Shown in pieces: positions 34,769 to 43,448 of a DNA stretch of 64,000 bases. A program made the translations under genes and the position numbers. The DNA is from Aquabacterium sp029268225 (lineage in GTDB: Bacteria > Pseudomonadota > Gammaproteobacteria > Burkholderiales > Burkholderiaceae_C). The DNA lies in NCBI RefSeq assembly GCF_037482285.1, contig NZ_JBBEYB010000011.1:1-64000 (forward strand), read 5' to 3'. The notes beneath the pieces were generated by a model that saw only the letters and a list, made by a program, of their open reading frames with translations, made no database searches and had not been told where the DNA came from. The first letter of the stretch is position 1. Each line of letters begins with the position of its first letter.

Positions 34769-35725
34769 TCAGAGAGGCTGAAGCGTGCGCATGGCTTGCA
34801 TCACGGCTTCGAGGGAGGGAACCTGACCTTTGCCGCCCAGGCTGATGACCTGCCCCGGGCCGGTCACGCCGGCAAGACCAGGCTCATGATCACAGTAAAT
34901 GCCGAGGGTGGGGCGACCGTGTGCGGCGGCCAGGTGGGTCATGCCGGTGTCCAGGCCGATCACGAGGCTGGCGTGGGCCAGGGTGTCACCGACTTGGGCC
35001 ACGGTGAGAAACGGTGGGACGGCGCCGTGGACTGCATGCGCAATCTCTTTGGCGCGCTGCTCTTCCTCGGGGCTGCCCCACATGACAGCAACGTCCAGTC
35101 CCTGCTGGCGCAGTTGTTGTCCTATTGCGATCCAGCCTTGTTGGGGCCAGAGCTTTTCCGGGCGGCTGGCGCAGGGGATCAGTGCAGCATACGGACGTGT
35201 GCTAGCTGGGCGCCATGCGTCTGCACAAGCCTGCAGGCCAAAATCGGGCGCAGTCTGGGGCAGCGGGTAGCCCAATAACTGCGAGGCCAGTTGTCGGCAT
35301 CGATCTACGGCATGAAGGTCGCGCGCGACATGCCCCTTGCGGCCATAAAACAGGGAGGCCAGGGGCTCACGGATGCTGTGCCAGTCATAGCCGGCACGTG
35401 GCCCTTGGGCAAAGCACGCGAAGGCGGCGCTTTTGAGCAAGCCTTGCAGGTCGATGATCAAGTCGTAGCGGTTATGGCGCATCTCGGCGCGCCAGTTGCG
35501 GATCGCTGCTTGTGTCTCGGGGGAGCGAAGGCTTTTGCGCCATTTGCGCCATTGCAAGGTGATGACGCGTTGAACGGCGCGATGCTGTTGGGGCATCGCG
35601 GCAAAGCTCTTCTCGACCAACCAGTCAATTTGGATGCCGGGGATGGCGCGCGCCATGTCACTGATGGCAGGCAGCGCATGGACGACATCGCCCATGGAGC
35701 TGGTCTTGATGATGAGAACCCGCAT
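34769..35725 (-). CDS. waaC: Lipopolysaccharide heptosyltransferase I
   Basis: The 318-residue GT9 enzyme adds the first heptose to Kdo of the LPS inner core. It begins MRVLIIKTSSMGDVVHALPA, the WaaC signature, and has LIIDLQGLLKSA and, in the donor half, GLDTGMTHLAAAHGRPTLGIY. I chose the ATG at 35725 because it overlaps the upstream stop as TGATG and gives the family N terminus; the longer frame adds 44 unrelated residues. It is followed closely by msbA. Confidence 0.92.
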   Translation of the reverse strand: MRVLIIKTSSMGDVVHALPAISDMARAIPGIQIDWLVEKSFAAMPQQHRAVQRVITLQWRKWRKSLRSPETQAAIRNWRAEMRHNRYDLIIDLQGLLKSAAFACFAQGPRAGYDWHSIREPLASLFYGRKGHVARDLHAVDRCRQLASQLLGYPLPQTAPDFGLQACADAWRPASTRPYAALIPCASRPEKLWPQQGWIAIGQQLRQQGLDVAVMWGSPEEEQRAKEIAHAVHGAVPPFLTVAQVGDTLAHASLVIGLDTGMTHLAAAHGRPTLGIYCDHEPGLAGVTGPGQVISLGGKGQVPSLEAVMQAMRTLQPL

Positions 35726-36396
35726 CAGCCTTGTTGCTTGGCGCGTTCGGCGACCAGCGCAGGATTGAAGCGCGGGTCGTTGTACATCTTGAACTGACGG
35801 TAAACCTTGAAGTAAGCCTTGCCAGCTTGGGTGTCGGCAATGAGCTCGTCGAGGCACTGACCCAGATCAGCGCGTTGTTGCAGCAACTTGTCGAGCTTGA
35901 CTTGGCTGCTGTCACGGTGAGCCTGATCCACGTCGGTGCGCTGTGTTTGCGCTCGCATGGCGTGGATCTTGAGCGCCATGATGGACATGCGATCGATGAT
36001 GCTGCCAGCGGTTTCGCTGTTCAGGCGCGCGCCAGCGGGCACTTTGGAGACGGGCGCGTCGGTTTGGGCCGAGGCGGCATCCACCAGACCGAGTTCGGTC
36101 AACAGGATTTCGTCCACGCGTTCGGTGGCGTCGTTGCGGGCCTGATTGAACTTGTCGATGGCACGCTTGTTTTGCGCGATCTCTTCGGCGCTGACGGTGG
36201 TGCGGCGCGCCAAGTCCTCTTCAGCCCAGAGGGAGCTGTTGAAGAAGTGGTTGGTGTGGATCCAGTGCCAGAGTTGGGCGGTGCGGTCCGTGTCTGAGGT
36301 CGCGGCGGGCTGGGCAACGGGTGGGCCGCCGGCAGCGTTCAGTGTGGTGTCGTGTAGGCGACTGACTTGTTCGCCAAGTTGGTGCAGCATGCTCAT
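35725..36396 (-). CDS. DUF4254 family protein coupled to waaC
   Basis: The 223-residue soluble protein is all-alpha by appearance, without a signal peptide. LWHWIHTNHFFNSSLWAEED near residues 42-61 and IIDRMSIMALKIHAMRAQT near 138-156 are the segments that I associate with DUF4254. No catalytic function is established as far as I know. Its stop overlaps the waaC start as TGATG, so the two are made together, which suggests a part in heptose or core assembly. Upstream is a 224-base gap that probably holds the promoter for this gene, waaC and msbA. Confidence 0.78.
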   Translation of the reverse strand: MSMLHQLGEQVSRLHDTTLNAAGGPPVAQPAATSDTDRTAQLWHWIHTNHFFNSSLWAEEDLARRTTVSAEEIAQNKRAIDKFNQARNDATERVDEILLTELGLVDAASAQTDAPVSKVPAGARLNSETAGSIIDRMSIMALKIHAMRAQTQRTDVDQAHRDSSQVKLDKLLQQRADLGQCLDELIADTQAGKAYFKVYRQFKMYNDPRFNPALVAERAKQQG

Positions 36397-36620
36397 GGCA
36401 CGTTCCTTGTTTCAATGTGTGCGCGAGGTGCGATTATCTCTGGGCTTTGTGGTCATCGCCGGAGCAGCACTGAGTCTGTCGCTGACGAGCGCCTGCTCTG
36501 AAGCTACTTATTCTGTAGTCCTCTCCGAGCAACCTCTTCACGCAGCAGCCTATTCTTATGCATTTGCATAATCACAAAGGGTTATGTTCAGTCAGTTGGT
36601 GTATGAAAATGCGCTGCATA
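36397..36620. other. Intergenic gap of 224 bases with a palindrome
   Basis: This region separates the DUF268 gene from the DUF4254-waaC-msbA operon, all on the minus strand. It is AT-rich towards 36550-36620. It holds a perfect inverted repeat (36556-36571) that could belong to a promoter or operator. A 58-codon plus-strand frame (36395-36571) with a hydrophobic stretch ending near a Cys is present, but lacks a convincing ribosome-binding site. Confidence 0.4.
36556..36571. promoter_or_regulatory. Perfect palindrome TTATGCA-TT-TGCATAA
   Basis: Seven-base arms are separated by two bases, in the gap upstream of the DUF4254-waaC-msbA operon. Size and spacing suit a dimeric regulator site, but no regulator is identified and chance in AT-rich DNA is possible. 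Confidence 0.3.
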
Positions 36621-37433
36621 TCATGCCTCATGATACCGGTTCCCGGATGTGGTTTGATTTTTCATCAATGTGAAAATGCCGCAGCCATATTTCAAAGCAG
36701 GTGTTTGAGCAGGGGTTTTGTCTAGATGTAGATCCCCGTTGTCGTCAACGTAGCTGTAGTCCACAAGTGTGAACGTGTCACCACTCCACGCTAAAATTTC
36801 GGTCGGATCGAATACTCGGTGCGCATTGAAGTGGGTGCCTATGGTCTCATTTGACCCAATCGGGAAGCTGATGTAGAGCATGCCGCCTGGTTTTAACATG
36901 CGCGTCAAGTTGTCGAATCCTTTTCGGTGTCCTTCGGGGGCGATCGGATCACCGTATCTGCCTAGTCCAAAATGCTCTAAGGCGTGCAGACAGCTAAGCG
37001 AATCGCAGTAATCTACCGGCACTTTGTCCTGCGACATCAAATCGCCTTGAATGAATTTGATGCGAGTATGCGCTGTGGGGCTGAGCGGGCGAATATCGAA
37101 AACCTCTATGTCTCGAAACGAGGCAACGTGAGCAACGAAGCCATCTATACGACTGCCGACATCGACGTGCTTAATAGGATTGGCGAGGTTAATCTTTGTC
37201 GCAACCAGCAGGTCTTGATGGAAGTAGTGCCCGGAGGCGGAGCCAGCCTGATCGGTCAGATCTTGCAGCATCGGTCTGTCTAATATGATGAGTCCACCTG
37301 CATCCAGAAAGGCTTCACGGTCCAAGAGGTAGCGCTTGGCCATTTTGAACGTGCGTGTGCGCAGAGGTCTTTGCGCTAGCGTTAGGTGCAAAGCGGCAAC
37401 ACTAAGCATGAGAGACTTTATCGTTTTGATCAT
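36621..37433 (-). CDS. DUF268 family protein, methyltransferase-like
   Basis: The 270-residue protein shows HVDVGSRIDGFVAHVASF followed by IEVFDIRPL, a pattern like the SAM-binding glycine strand and acidic residue of methyltransferases, then LHALEHFGLGRYGDPI and MLKPGGMLYISFPIG. This matches DUF268. A hydrophobic N terminus may be a membrane-association helix. Substrate unknown; a sugar methyltransferase role is only an inference from the glycan locus. The ATG at 37433 overlaps the stop of the GT11 gene as TAATG. Base composition is AT-richer than that of the housekeeping genes. Confidence 0.72.
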   Translation of the reverse strand: MIKTIKSLMLSVAALHLTLAQRPLRTRTFKMAKRYLLDREAFLDAGGLIILDRPMLQDLTDQAGSASGHYFHQDLLVATKINLANPIKHVDVGSRIDGFVAHVASFRDIEVFDIRPLSPTAHTRIKFIQGDLMSQDKVPVDYCDSLSCLHALEHFGLGRYGDPIAPEGHRKGFDNLTRMLKPGGMLYISFPIGSNETIGTHFNAHRVFDPTEILAWSGDTFTLVDYSYVDDNGDLHLDKTPAQTPALKYGCGIFTLMKNQTTSGNRYHEA

Positions 37434-38299
37434 TAAGCTACTGCGGGAATTCTGTGCCACGTCGGCGGCACTATGTCTCGGTCGATGAATGTGGGGCTGA
37501 TGAACCACTGCGCTGGCGCGAACTGAAGGCCTTGCTTTTGGCTCAGCCATGCACCCCACCAGCTGAAACTGCTGTTGGCTACAATGTGATGCTTGCAGAG
37601 GCTCATTAGCCAAAGATCTTCTCGATCACTGGATTGTCGTGAATCTACAATTGTGAAATCCTCTATTTCATCCGGGACGTTTGCAGCTAACCAGTCAGGG
37701 TCGTCTGAGAATAGAAAAAAATGTGGCTTAATCCGCGCAGCTTTGAGTGCACGAATGGCGTTTTGATAGTAGGTTATGTTGCAGACTCCGTGAAAGGACG
37801 CAACCTGAGGATCAGTGACGTAGTCGCCGCGCCTAAAGTGCACGCTGGCGGAATTCGGGTGTCGGTTAACTGCTTGGGCGAGGTTGGCGATATATTCTTT
37901 AACGGGTTCGCACAATGTCAACTCGCTAAGCAGTTGCGGTCTGATGTGAGCGAAATATTTTTCCGTTTGCCAGTAGCCGGTCAGACGGCATCCGGGAACT
38001 GTCCTGTCTACGATGAACTGATCATAGCAAGATTGGCGTTCTTTCAGAGCCACGCAGCGATCGAGTTCTCGGTGACTTAGGGTGCCTATCTTGGCTTTGA
38101 TTTCGAAGTCAGTCAACCGTAACTCGCGAGGTGTTTGCCCTTCTTTTATCTGCAAAATGCGAGTATCCAGAACTAGCTCGCAATTATGCCTCAACGCCAC
38201 TGCTCGGCCAAAAGCGTACTGGAATAACTGATTGCCTAAGCCACCAGCCAAGCTGGATACGACGAGGTGTCTGGGTCTAAAAATGTGACTAAAGCGCAT
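37433..38299 (-). CDS. GT11 alpha-1,2-fucosyltransferase-like enzyme
   Basis: The 288-residue inverting glycosyltransferase has the N-terminal GGLGNQLFQYAFGRA (19-33), the GDP-fucose-binding HFRRGDY (154-160) and the late NSSFSWWGAWLS. These three motifs define GT11 enzymes such as FutC and WbsJ, which add fucose in alpha-1,2 linkage. No GDP-fucose genes (gmd, fcl) are seen in the window, so they should be elsewhere, or the donor may be another GDP-6-deoxyhexose. Lower GC than the flanks suggests acquisition by transfer. Confidence 0.87.
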   Translation of the reverse strand: MRFSHIFRPRHLVVSSLAGGLGNQLFQYAFGRAVALRHNCELVLDTRILQIKEGQTPRELRLTDFEIKAKIGTLSHRELDRCVALKERQSCYDQFIVDRTVPGCRLTGYWQTEKYFAHIRPQLLSELTLCEPVKEYIANLAQAVNRHPNSASVHFRRGDYVTDPQVASFHGVCNITYYQNAIRALKAARIKPHFFLFSDDPDWLAANVPDEIEDFTIVDSRQSSDREDLWLMSLCKHHIVANSSFSWWGAWLSQKQGLQFAPAQWFISPTFIDRDIVPPTWHRIPAVA

Positions 38300-38315
38300 G
38301 TTGCTTGGAAGTTGC

Positions 38316-39356
38316 TCAAGAAATGCGGCTTTTCAAGCGAGACTTGATTAGGCGTCGAATAGATTGCAGTTGTGGATGTCGCTCAAATCTCTGAAGCTCT
38401 TTGGCGATTTTCTTGTCCATTGCATTGCTGGTGCCTAATAGATCCTTGATCACAAGGTTGGCATCCATGTGGTTATCTCTGATTGCTGAGGTGAAAATTC
38501 TTATAAATAATTCTATGTTGCATTGCGGTGACTGGGAAGCCATGCGCAATGCTTCATAAAAGGTTCGCCCAATCCATATTCTAATTGCTTTTTTTACGGC
38601 ATTGCTTTGTTCCTCAAAGTGTATTTCCTGAAGAGCGAAATTGGTTGCTCTTGAGATATCTAGGCAATGTCGTGCTGAGCGTTGTCGGCTCAGGCTGTTG
38701 GGTGCCGATCGGTATCGAATGATAGGTCTCTGCAAATAATATAGAGTATTGGCGCGTGCAGCGATACGTGGGGTTGTAGGTAAATCGTCTATTGTCAGTT
38801 CTGCTGGAAATAGTGGTTTACCTTGAGTGTAAAGCAAGCGATGGCTAATCATTCGACCCCAGAGCGCCCAAGCCCGATCTTGTAATGTGTTGCAAAGAAT
38901 TTCGTCTTTGTTTTCTATAAGGCTGCCTGCATGATGACTTTTCGGTGTCGACGCGTGAATCGTCTCTCTTTTTTCGTCGGTTGTCCAGTATTGGAAATCA
39001 AACTCGAGGATGTCAGGTCGCAGGTGTGGAAGTAGTGCTCTGGCCTCACTTACGGCAGCCGGATCAATTTGATCATCACCATCAAGGAAGAGGACGTAGT
39101 CTGCCGATGCTTGGGCTAGCGCTGCATTGCGGCTTGCACAGACGCCGAGGTTTGGCAGTGATGAGATTGATGCTTCAGGGCATAGTCGCCTCGCCCAGCG
39201 GAAACAAACACCATAGGTATCATCTGTGCTTCCATCGTCCACGACAATCAGCTGGTCTCCTGTTCGCATGGCTTGATGCACACTGTCAAGCATATCTTCG
39301 ACGTATCGCGCCATATTGAAAGTTGAAACCAGAAAGGCAATGCGGCAATCGTTCAT
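38316..39356 (-). CDS. Glycosyltransferase family 2
   Basis: The 346-residue GT-A enzyme starts IAFLVSTFNMARYVEDMLDS, with LIVVDDGSTDDTYG and VLFLDGDDQIDPAA; the latter is the DXD-type metal and nucleotide site. The C-terminal third is basic and lacks clear membrane helices. Its predicted role is adding a sugar to the LPS outer core or a linked glycan; donor unknown. It is a sequence relative of the GT2 gene just upstream, with an ATGA overlap, so the pair may come from duplication. Confidence 0.85.
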   Translation of the reverse strand: MNDCRIAFLVSTFNMARYVEDMLDSVHQAMRTGDQLIVVDDGSTDDTYGVCFRWARRLCPEASISSLPNLGVCASRNAALAQASADYVLFLDGDDQIDPAAVSEARALLPHLRPDILEFDFQYWTTDEKRETIHASTPKSHHAGSLIENKDEILCNTLQDRAWALWGRMISHRLLYTQGKPLFPAELTIDDLPTTPRIAARANTLYYLQRPIIRYRSAPNSLSRQRSARHCLDISRATNFALQEIHFEEQSNAVKKAIRIWIGRTFYEALRMASQSPQCNIELFIRIFTSAIRDNHMDANLVIKDLLGTSNAMDKKIAKELQRFERHPQLQSIRRLIKSRLKSRIS

Positions 39357-40408
39357 GCTGATGCGCGCCGCTTAAGTTGACGCTTGATGTTATAGACCCA
39401 CCTGCGTGACGCGAGGAAAAATTTAGGGAATCGCTGTGCAACCTGTAGATGCTTTGCAGTTTTTCGATCTGTAGCATGGTTGCGGTGTTTTAACGCTGCG
39501 ACGATCTTCGGAACGGGCAGCGACAGTGTGGCCATACCTTGTTCCAGCACGCGCTCGTAGAGTTTCGTTTTGTCGTCAATAACCAAGCCGCAATCCCGAA
39601 TCGCCGAGACCATTAAATTAGCTGCGGCCATATTGGCAGCCATTTCTACTTCATCGCTGAGGCCGAGGGAGCGCACTTCGTGTACGGTGGTTGTCATTGC
39701 CTTGCTCAGATCTAAGCATTGCTTGGCTTTTTTCGTTTGGGTGATGCTCCCTGGGCGGATACGGTAGTAAAAAAGAACCTCGTTGAGATAATACAGGGAC
39801 TGGGCGCGCAACGTGAGACGTGGGACAGTTGCAATCTCTTCGTAGGCGTCTCCGGGTGGGAACACATCGGGTGCTAATTGCGCAAGAAGATCTCGCTTGA
39901 AGATCCGGCTACACGCTGACAAGCGGTTGTCCAGGAATGTTTGAATGCAGAACGCCTCGCGGTGTGATTGGTACGTGCGTGCAGGGTGGGAGCAGGCTGG
40001 GGCACGGTTAAATGGCTGGTGGCGCTCGGGGTGCCACCAACAAAAGTCCATGACAAGGATGTCGGGCGCCTGTGATGCAAGGATACCGCGCGCACGCGTC
40101 AGAGCGGCCGTCTGTACAACGTCGTCTGAGTCCATGAAGAGAACGTATGGGCATGTCGACAGTTGCAATCCGTTGTTGCGCGCCACAGATAGTCCCAGAT
40201 TGTGCTGCTCTAGCAAAGTGATTAGGCGAGGATGGAGTGCAGCCCACTGGCGGCAGAGCGCGCCGGTCTGGTCCGTACTGCCGTCGTTTATCAGGATAAG
40301 CTGGTCGCCTACTTGGCTTGCCGTCACAATACTGCTAAGACATTCATCCAAGTAGCTTGCGACGTTGTAGGCAGGGACAACAAATGAAATAGATGGCCGT
40401 GCATGCAT
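39353..40408 (-). CDS. Glycosyltransferase family 2
   Basis: The 351-residue GT-A protein begins SISFVVPAYNVASYLDECLS and has LILINDGSTDQTGAL and YVLFMDSDDVVQTAAL, the donor-binding acidic motif. RIFKRDLLAQLAPDVFPPGD and YEEIATVPRLTLRA fit capsular GT2 enzymes. I chose the ATG at 40408, 22 bases after the DUF5672 gene; the longer frame adds 69 residues without family features. It is similar in layout to the next gene downstream. Acceptor and donor are unknown. Confidence 0.85.
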   Translation of the reverse strand: MHARPSISFVVPAYNVASYLDECLSSIVTASQVGDQLILINDGSTDQTGALCRQWAALHPRLITLLEQHNLGLSVARNNGLQLSTCPYVLFMDSDDVVQTAALTRARGILASQAPDILVMDFCWWHPERHQPFNRAPACSHPARTYQSHREAFCIQTFLDNRLSACSRIFKRDLLAQLAPDVFPPGDAYEEIATVPRLTLRAQSLYYLNEVLFYYRIRPGSITQTKKAKQCLDLSKAMTTTVHEVRSLGLSDEVEMAANMAAANLMVSAIRDCGLVIDDKTKLYERVLEQGMATLSLPVPKIVAALKHRNHATDRKTAKHLQVAQRFPKFFLASRRWVYNIKRQLKRRASA

Positions 40409-40430
40409 AGGTTGGGTGTTTATGGCAGGT

Positions 40431-41234
40431 TCAACGCAAGTACAGTCTGAGCAGCAGGCGAAGGTCCGATAAATTGATCGATTTGCGAGATGCTCTTTTT
40501 GCCAGTGCGAGTCTGGCTGCAGAGTGGAGACCTCGTCTAATGAGCCGCTTAATGAAATTTCGTGCTTCCACACTGCTAAAGAGATCGGCAGGTGCATCGT
40601 GCACGAGTTGATCAATTTGGGGAACTGTCAACAAGTCCGCCATATTTGACATTCCGTGAAAACCGAAGCTGCTCGACGTCTGGCGTTCCCTCTCAAAGGC
40701 AAAGCGATGAGCTAAGGCCTCATCTGCAAAACGGATGCCCCAACGTTGTGTTAACAGCACACGGTTGGTACGCGCAATGCATACATCCTCAGGATGGTGT
40801 GCGACTATGGCATCGTTTTGAAGGGCATCTAGCAACTGGCGCGATCGCAATGAGAATCCACCATTGCCGACGCGATGTGCGTCATCGTATTGGGGCCACA
40901 CGGCACCGATGTAGTCCACTGTAAGAAAATCATCGCTCCACATGCTTGGATCAAGCACATAGCCATCCCACTGCACGATGAGCATGTGAGAGGTCTGCAA
41001 GTAGGGCCCCATGCCTTTGAGCAAGAAGTGCGAGTAGGCTTCGATCGAGTTGATGTTGTCGAGCTCAATCACGCGGATGCCCGTGGGTACGTCTGTCAGG
41101 CTATGGTTGGGACAGGTGAACAAACAGGCATCGCCAAACTCGACCTGAGCCATACAGATTTTCATGGCGTCCAGCGCCATTTGCGGCAGCCGCGTATCGA
41201 CGCAGCACAGGGTCACTTGCGGCAAGTTCAGCAT
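40431..41234 (-). CDS. DUF5672 family protein, predicted glycosyltransferase
   Basis: The 267-residue protein shows LIVQWDGYVLDPSMWSDDFL, then YIGAVWPQYDDAHRVGNGGFSLRS and HHPEDVCIAR, the three conserved blocks of DUF5672. Their arrangement (acidic residues after a hydrophobic strand, then a GNGGFSLR loop) recalls GT-A enzymes, and the family usually lies among glycosyltransferases. No biochemical function is known to me. The start overlaps the upstream GT4 stop as ATGCTGA. Confidence 0.77.
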   Translation of the reverse strand: MLNLPQVTLCCVDTRLPQMALDAMKICMAQVEFGDACLFTCPNHSLTDVPTGIRVIELDNINSIEAYSHFLLKGMGPYLQTSHMLIVQWDGYVLDPSMWSDDFLTVDYIGAVWPQYDDAHRVGNGGFSLRSRQLLDALQNDAIVAHHPEDVCIARTNRVLLTQRWGIRFADEALAHRFAFERERQTSSSFGFHGMSNMADLLTVPQIDQLVHDAPADLFSSVEARNFIKRLIRRGLHSAARLALAKRASRKSINLSDLRLLLRLYLR

Positions 41235-42307
41235 GCGGTCTGGCCCTGCTCATACAGCGCTTGGTATTGACGGGCTGCACGCGGCCAGGCGTAGCGGCGG
41301 GCCTGGGCGGTCACTCGTACTGCAAGGTCACCATTTTGTCGGTGCTGGGTCTGCCAGTCTTCCACGACTTTACGCATGGCTGGCCCGCTGAACTCATCCC
41401 AATAAGCCGCGGCCTCACCACACACTTCGGGCAGGCAACTGCGTCGCGCGACGATCACCGGCTTGCCAAAAAACATGGCCTCAATCGGGGGCAACCCAAA
41501 TCCTTCCATCAAAGACGGGAAGAGAAAGGCCTTGCAGTTGGCGTACAGCCAAGTCTTTTGCGCTTCGTCGACATCGGTGACAAAGCGCACATTGCGCAGG
41601 CCCATGCTTGTGACGCGTTGTCTGTGAGCTTCGACTTCGGGGCTGTCGGGGCCCACGAGAACGAGCAGCTGTTCGGGCCAGCTGGCTGCCATGTCGATCA
41701 GCGAACCCACATTCTTTGATGCCGACATGCGACTGATGTGTAGCAGGTAGCTTTGCCCTACGAGTTCCGGCACGGGCGTTTGGGCGTGCTGGGTGAGGTC
41801 GGCTGCACCGTTGTGAATGACCACAGCGGGTGGTGCCCAGGGCAGGCAGCGACGGATGTCATCGGCGACGAACTGTGTGATGGCCACCAGCTGGTGTGCA
41901 CGTCGCAGATGGCGTGTCAGCCGCAGGTTCTGCCACCACAGGCTCAGCCCATGTTTCGCATACACATGGTTGAGGTCATGAACGGTGATGATGTTGCGCT
42001 TGCTGTTGACGGGAGGTCGGTAGCGCATGTGCTGGTGCAGGCCATGCCAGACATCCAGGTCCACCGGGAAGCGATGACGCAGGCGCATGGCGTCGCGCAG
42101 CTCGTGGTAGGTCACGTTCGGTCCAAACATCCCATGCCATTGACTGGGCAGGATGAAGTGGAAGTGCACATGGCGCTCTGCCTTGAGTTGCGCAGCTTGT
42201 GCAGCGTACTGCAGGGCCAGTTGGCGCGCGACCTCGCTCAGCCCTTCGTTGAAGTGGCGGATGTGTCCAAATTGCAGGGCAATGTGAAAGGGCTTGGCGT
42301 CGCTCAT
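41228..42307 (-). CDS. Glycosyltransferase family 4
   Basis: The 359-residue GT-B enzyme has HIALQFGHIRHFNEGLSEVA at the N terminus, IITVHDLNHVYAKHG in the acceptor half and LLHISRMSASKNVGSLID, FPSLMEGFGLPPIEAMFFGK and PVIVARRSCLPEV in the donor half, the middle one carrying the EX7E motif. It is likely a mannosyl- or glucosyltransferase of the LPS core. The start at 42307 overlaps the upstream GT9 stop by ATGA. Confidence 0.87.
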   Translation of the reverse strand: MSDAKPFHIALQFGHIRHFNEGLSEVARQLALQYAAQAAQLKAERHVHFHFILPSQWHGMFGPNVTYHELRDAMRLRHRFPVDLDVWHGLHQHMRYRPPVNSKRNIITVHDLNHVYAKHGLSLWWQNLRLTRHLRRAHQLVAITQFVADDIRRCLPWAPPAVVIHNGAADLTQHAQTPVPELVGQSYLLHISRMSASKNVGSLIDMAASWPEQLLVLVGPDSPEVEAHRQRVTSMGLRNVRFVTDVDEAQKTWLYANCKAFLFPSLMEGFGLPPIEAMFFGKPVIVARRSCLPEVCGEAAAYWDEFSGPAMRKVVEDWQTQHRQNGDLAVRVTAQARRYAWPRAARQYQALYEQGQTAC

Positions 42308-43284
42308 TGAGGGGGCCGCGTGTTGATGGCATCGACGACAGAGGCCAGCGTGGGCCAACCCTGCTCTGGGCGAAGGATGGTGACGTGCTCGCCCTGTACG
42401 TGCCACATGGGCGCGCCGTCTGGGCCGAGCACGCTGACCACGCGTCCCCCTGCGGCGGCGGCAAGATGGCCGGGGCCGGTGTCATTGGAGACAGTGCAGT
42501 CCGCCTGCTGCGCCAGCGCTGCGTAGGTGCCAAGATCAACGCCGGTGAGCACGATGGCGTCAGGGTAGTTCGCGTGTGCCTCGGCCTCCTCATCAGGGCC
42601 CGGGCACAAGACAACTTGCCGTCCCTGGTGTTGCAGGGACTGAGCGAGTTGACCGAAGTGGGGCCACCGCTTCTTGCCCGTGGTGTCAGCCGCGCCCGAG
42701 AAGGGGCAAAGGATGATGAAGCCGGGTGAGAGGCGGTGGTCTGCCATGCACTGCCGGGCCTGTGCCAAGTGTTGGGCCGAGGGGCGCAGGCCCAGTGCTT
42801 TGGGGCGTGGGAACGTGCTGCCGACGAAGTGGCTGCCAATGCGCCAGTAGTTGTCGGCGGCATGCAGGCCGGGTTGGTAAGGCACGCTGTGGCTGAGGAG
42901 CAGGCCGCGGCCTTCTCGGTTGTACCCGATGGGCTTGAGTCCAGCTAGGCGGGCTTCGAGCGCACTGGAGAAGGAGTTGGTGAAGAGCACGAGGTTGGGG
43001 TGTCGCGTGAACTCAGGATGTTGCTGCGCCAAATGTTGCCGCAGGTGTTTGAGTTGAGCGATGGCATCGGCGCGCTTGGCGGGGCGGACATGAATGGTCC
43101 AGCCATGTCCTTCAAACAGTTTGACGGCCCAGCGTTTTCCGATCAGGTGCAGTTCGTAACCCTGTTGTTCCAGCAGATTCAGGGTGGGCAGGGAGAGCAC
43201 AGCTTCACCCACCCAATTACAGAGTCTGATGAGCAGGGGGCGGCGCACAGGGGACGATGCCCGATCGGGTTGAGACGGTTGCAT
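42304..43284 (-). CDS. waaF: GT9 heptosyltransferase (WaaF-like)
   Basis: The 326-residue enzyme has LLIRLCNWVGEAVLSLPTL at the N terminus, equivalent to the NWIGD start of heptosyltransferase II, and LCPFSGAADTTGKKRWPHF and DCTVSNDTGPGHLAAAAGG in the donor half, the classic GT9 pattern. It would add a second heptose or a related sugar to the LPS core in the cytoplasm. In position 22 the more usual Asp is Glu or Ala depending on alignment. Exact acceptor is unproven, so WaaF is the best but not the only name. It starts the minus-strand LPS gene series. Confidence 0.82.
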   Translation of the reverse strand: MQPSQPDRASSPVRRPLLIRLCNWVGEAVLSLPTLNLLEQQGYELHLIGKRWAVKLFEGHGWTIHVRPAKRADAIAQLKHLRQHLAQQHPEFTRHPNLVLFTNSFSSALEARLAGLKPIGYNREGRGLLLSHSVPYQPGLHAADNYWRIGSHFVGSTFPRPKALGLRPSAQHLAQARQCMADHRLSPGFIILCPFSGAADTTGKKRWPHFGQLAQSLQHQGRQVVLCPGPDEEAEAHANYPDAIVLTGVDLGTYAALAQQADCTVSNDTGPGHLAAAAGGRVVSVLGPDGAPMWHVQGEHVTILRPEQGWPTLASVVDAINTRPPQ

Positions 43285-43448
43285 TGGCGAGATTTTGCCA
43301 GCATGCCGCGCTCAAGGGTCAGCCGTTAGTCGTTGGCACCGATCTTGACGCATGATGGCAATCCTTGTCGGTTAGGCTTGATGGACTTGTGACTGTGGAT
43401 AACTATTCTTCGGAGATCGGTGTGGGCGTCAGTGCAGGAGAGCGTCCG

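Noticed and set aside
36395..36571. Small plus-strand frame of 58 codons with a hydrophobic stretch ending in Thr-Ser-Ala-Cys
   Set aside because: It could be a tiny lipoprotein, but the lipobox is poor, there is no ribosome-binding site, and its start overlaps the DUF4254 start on the opposite strand.
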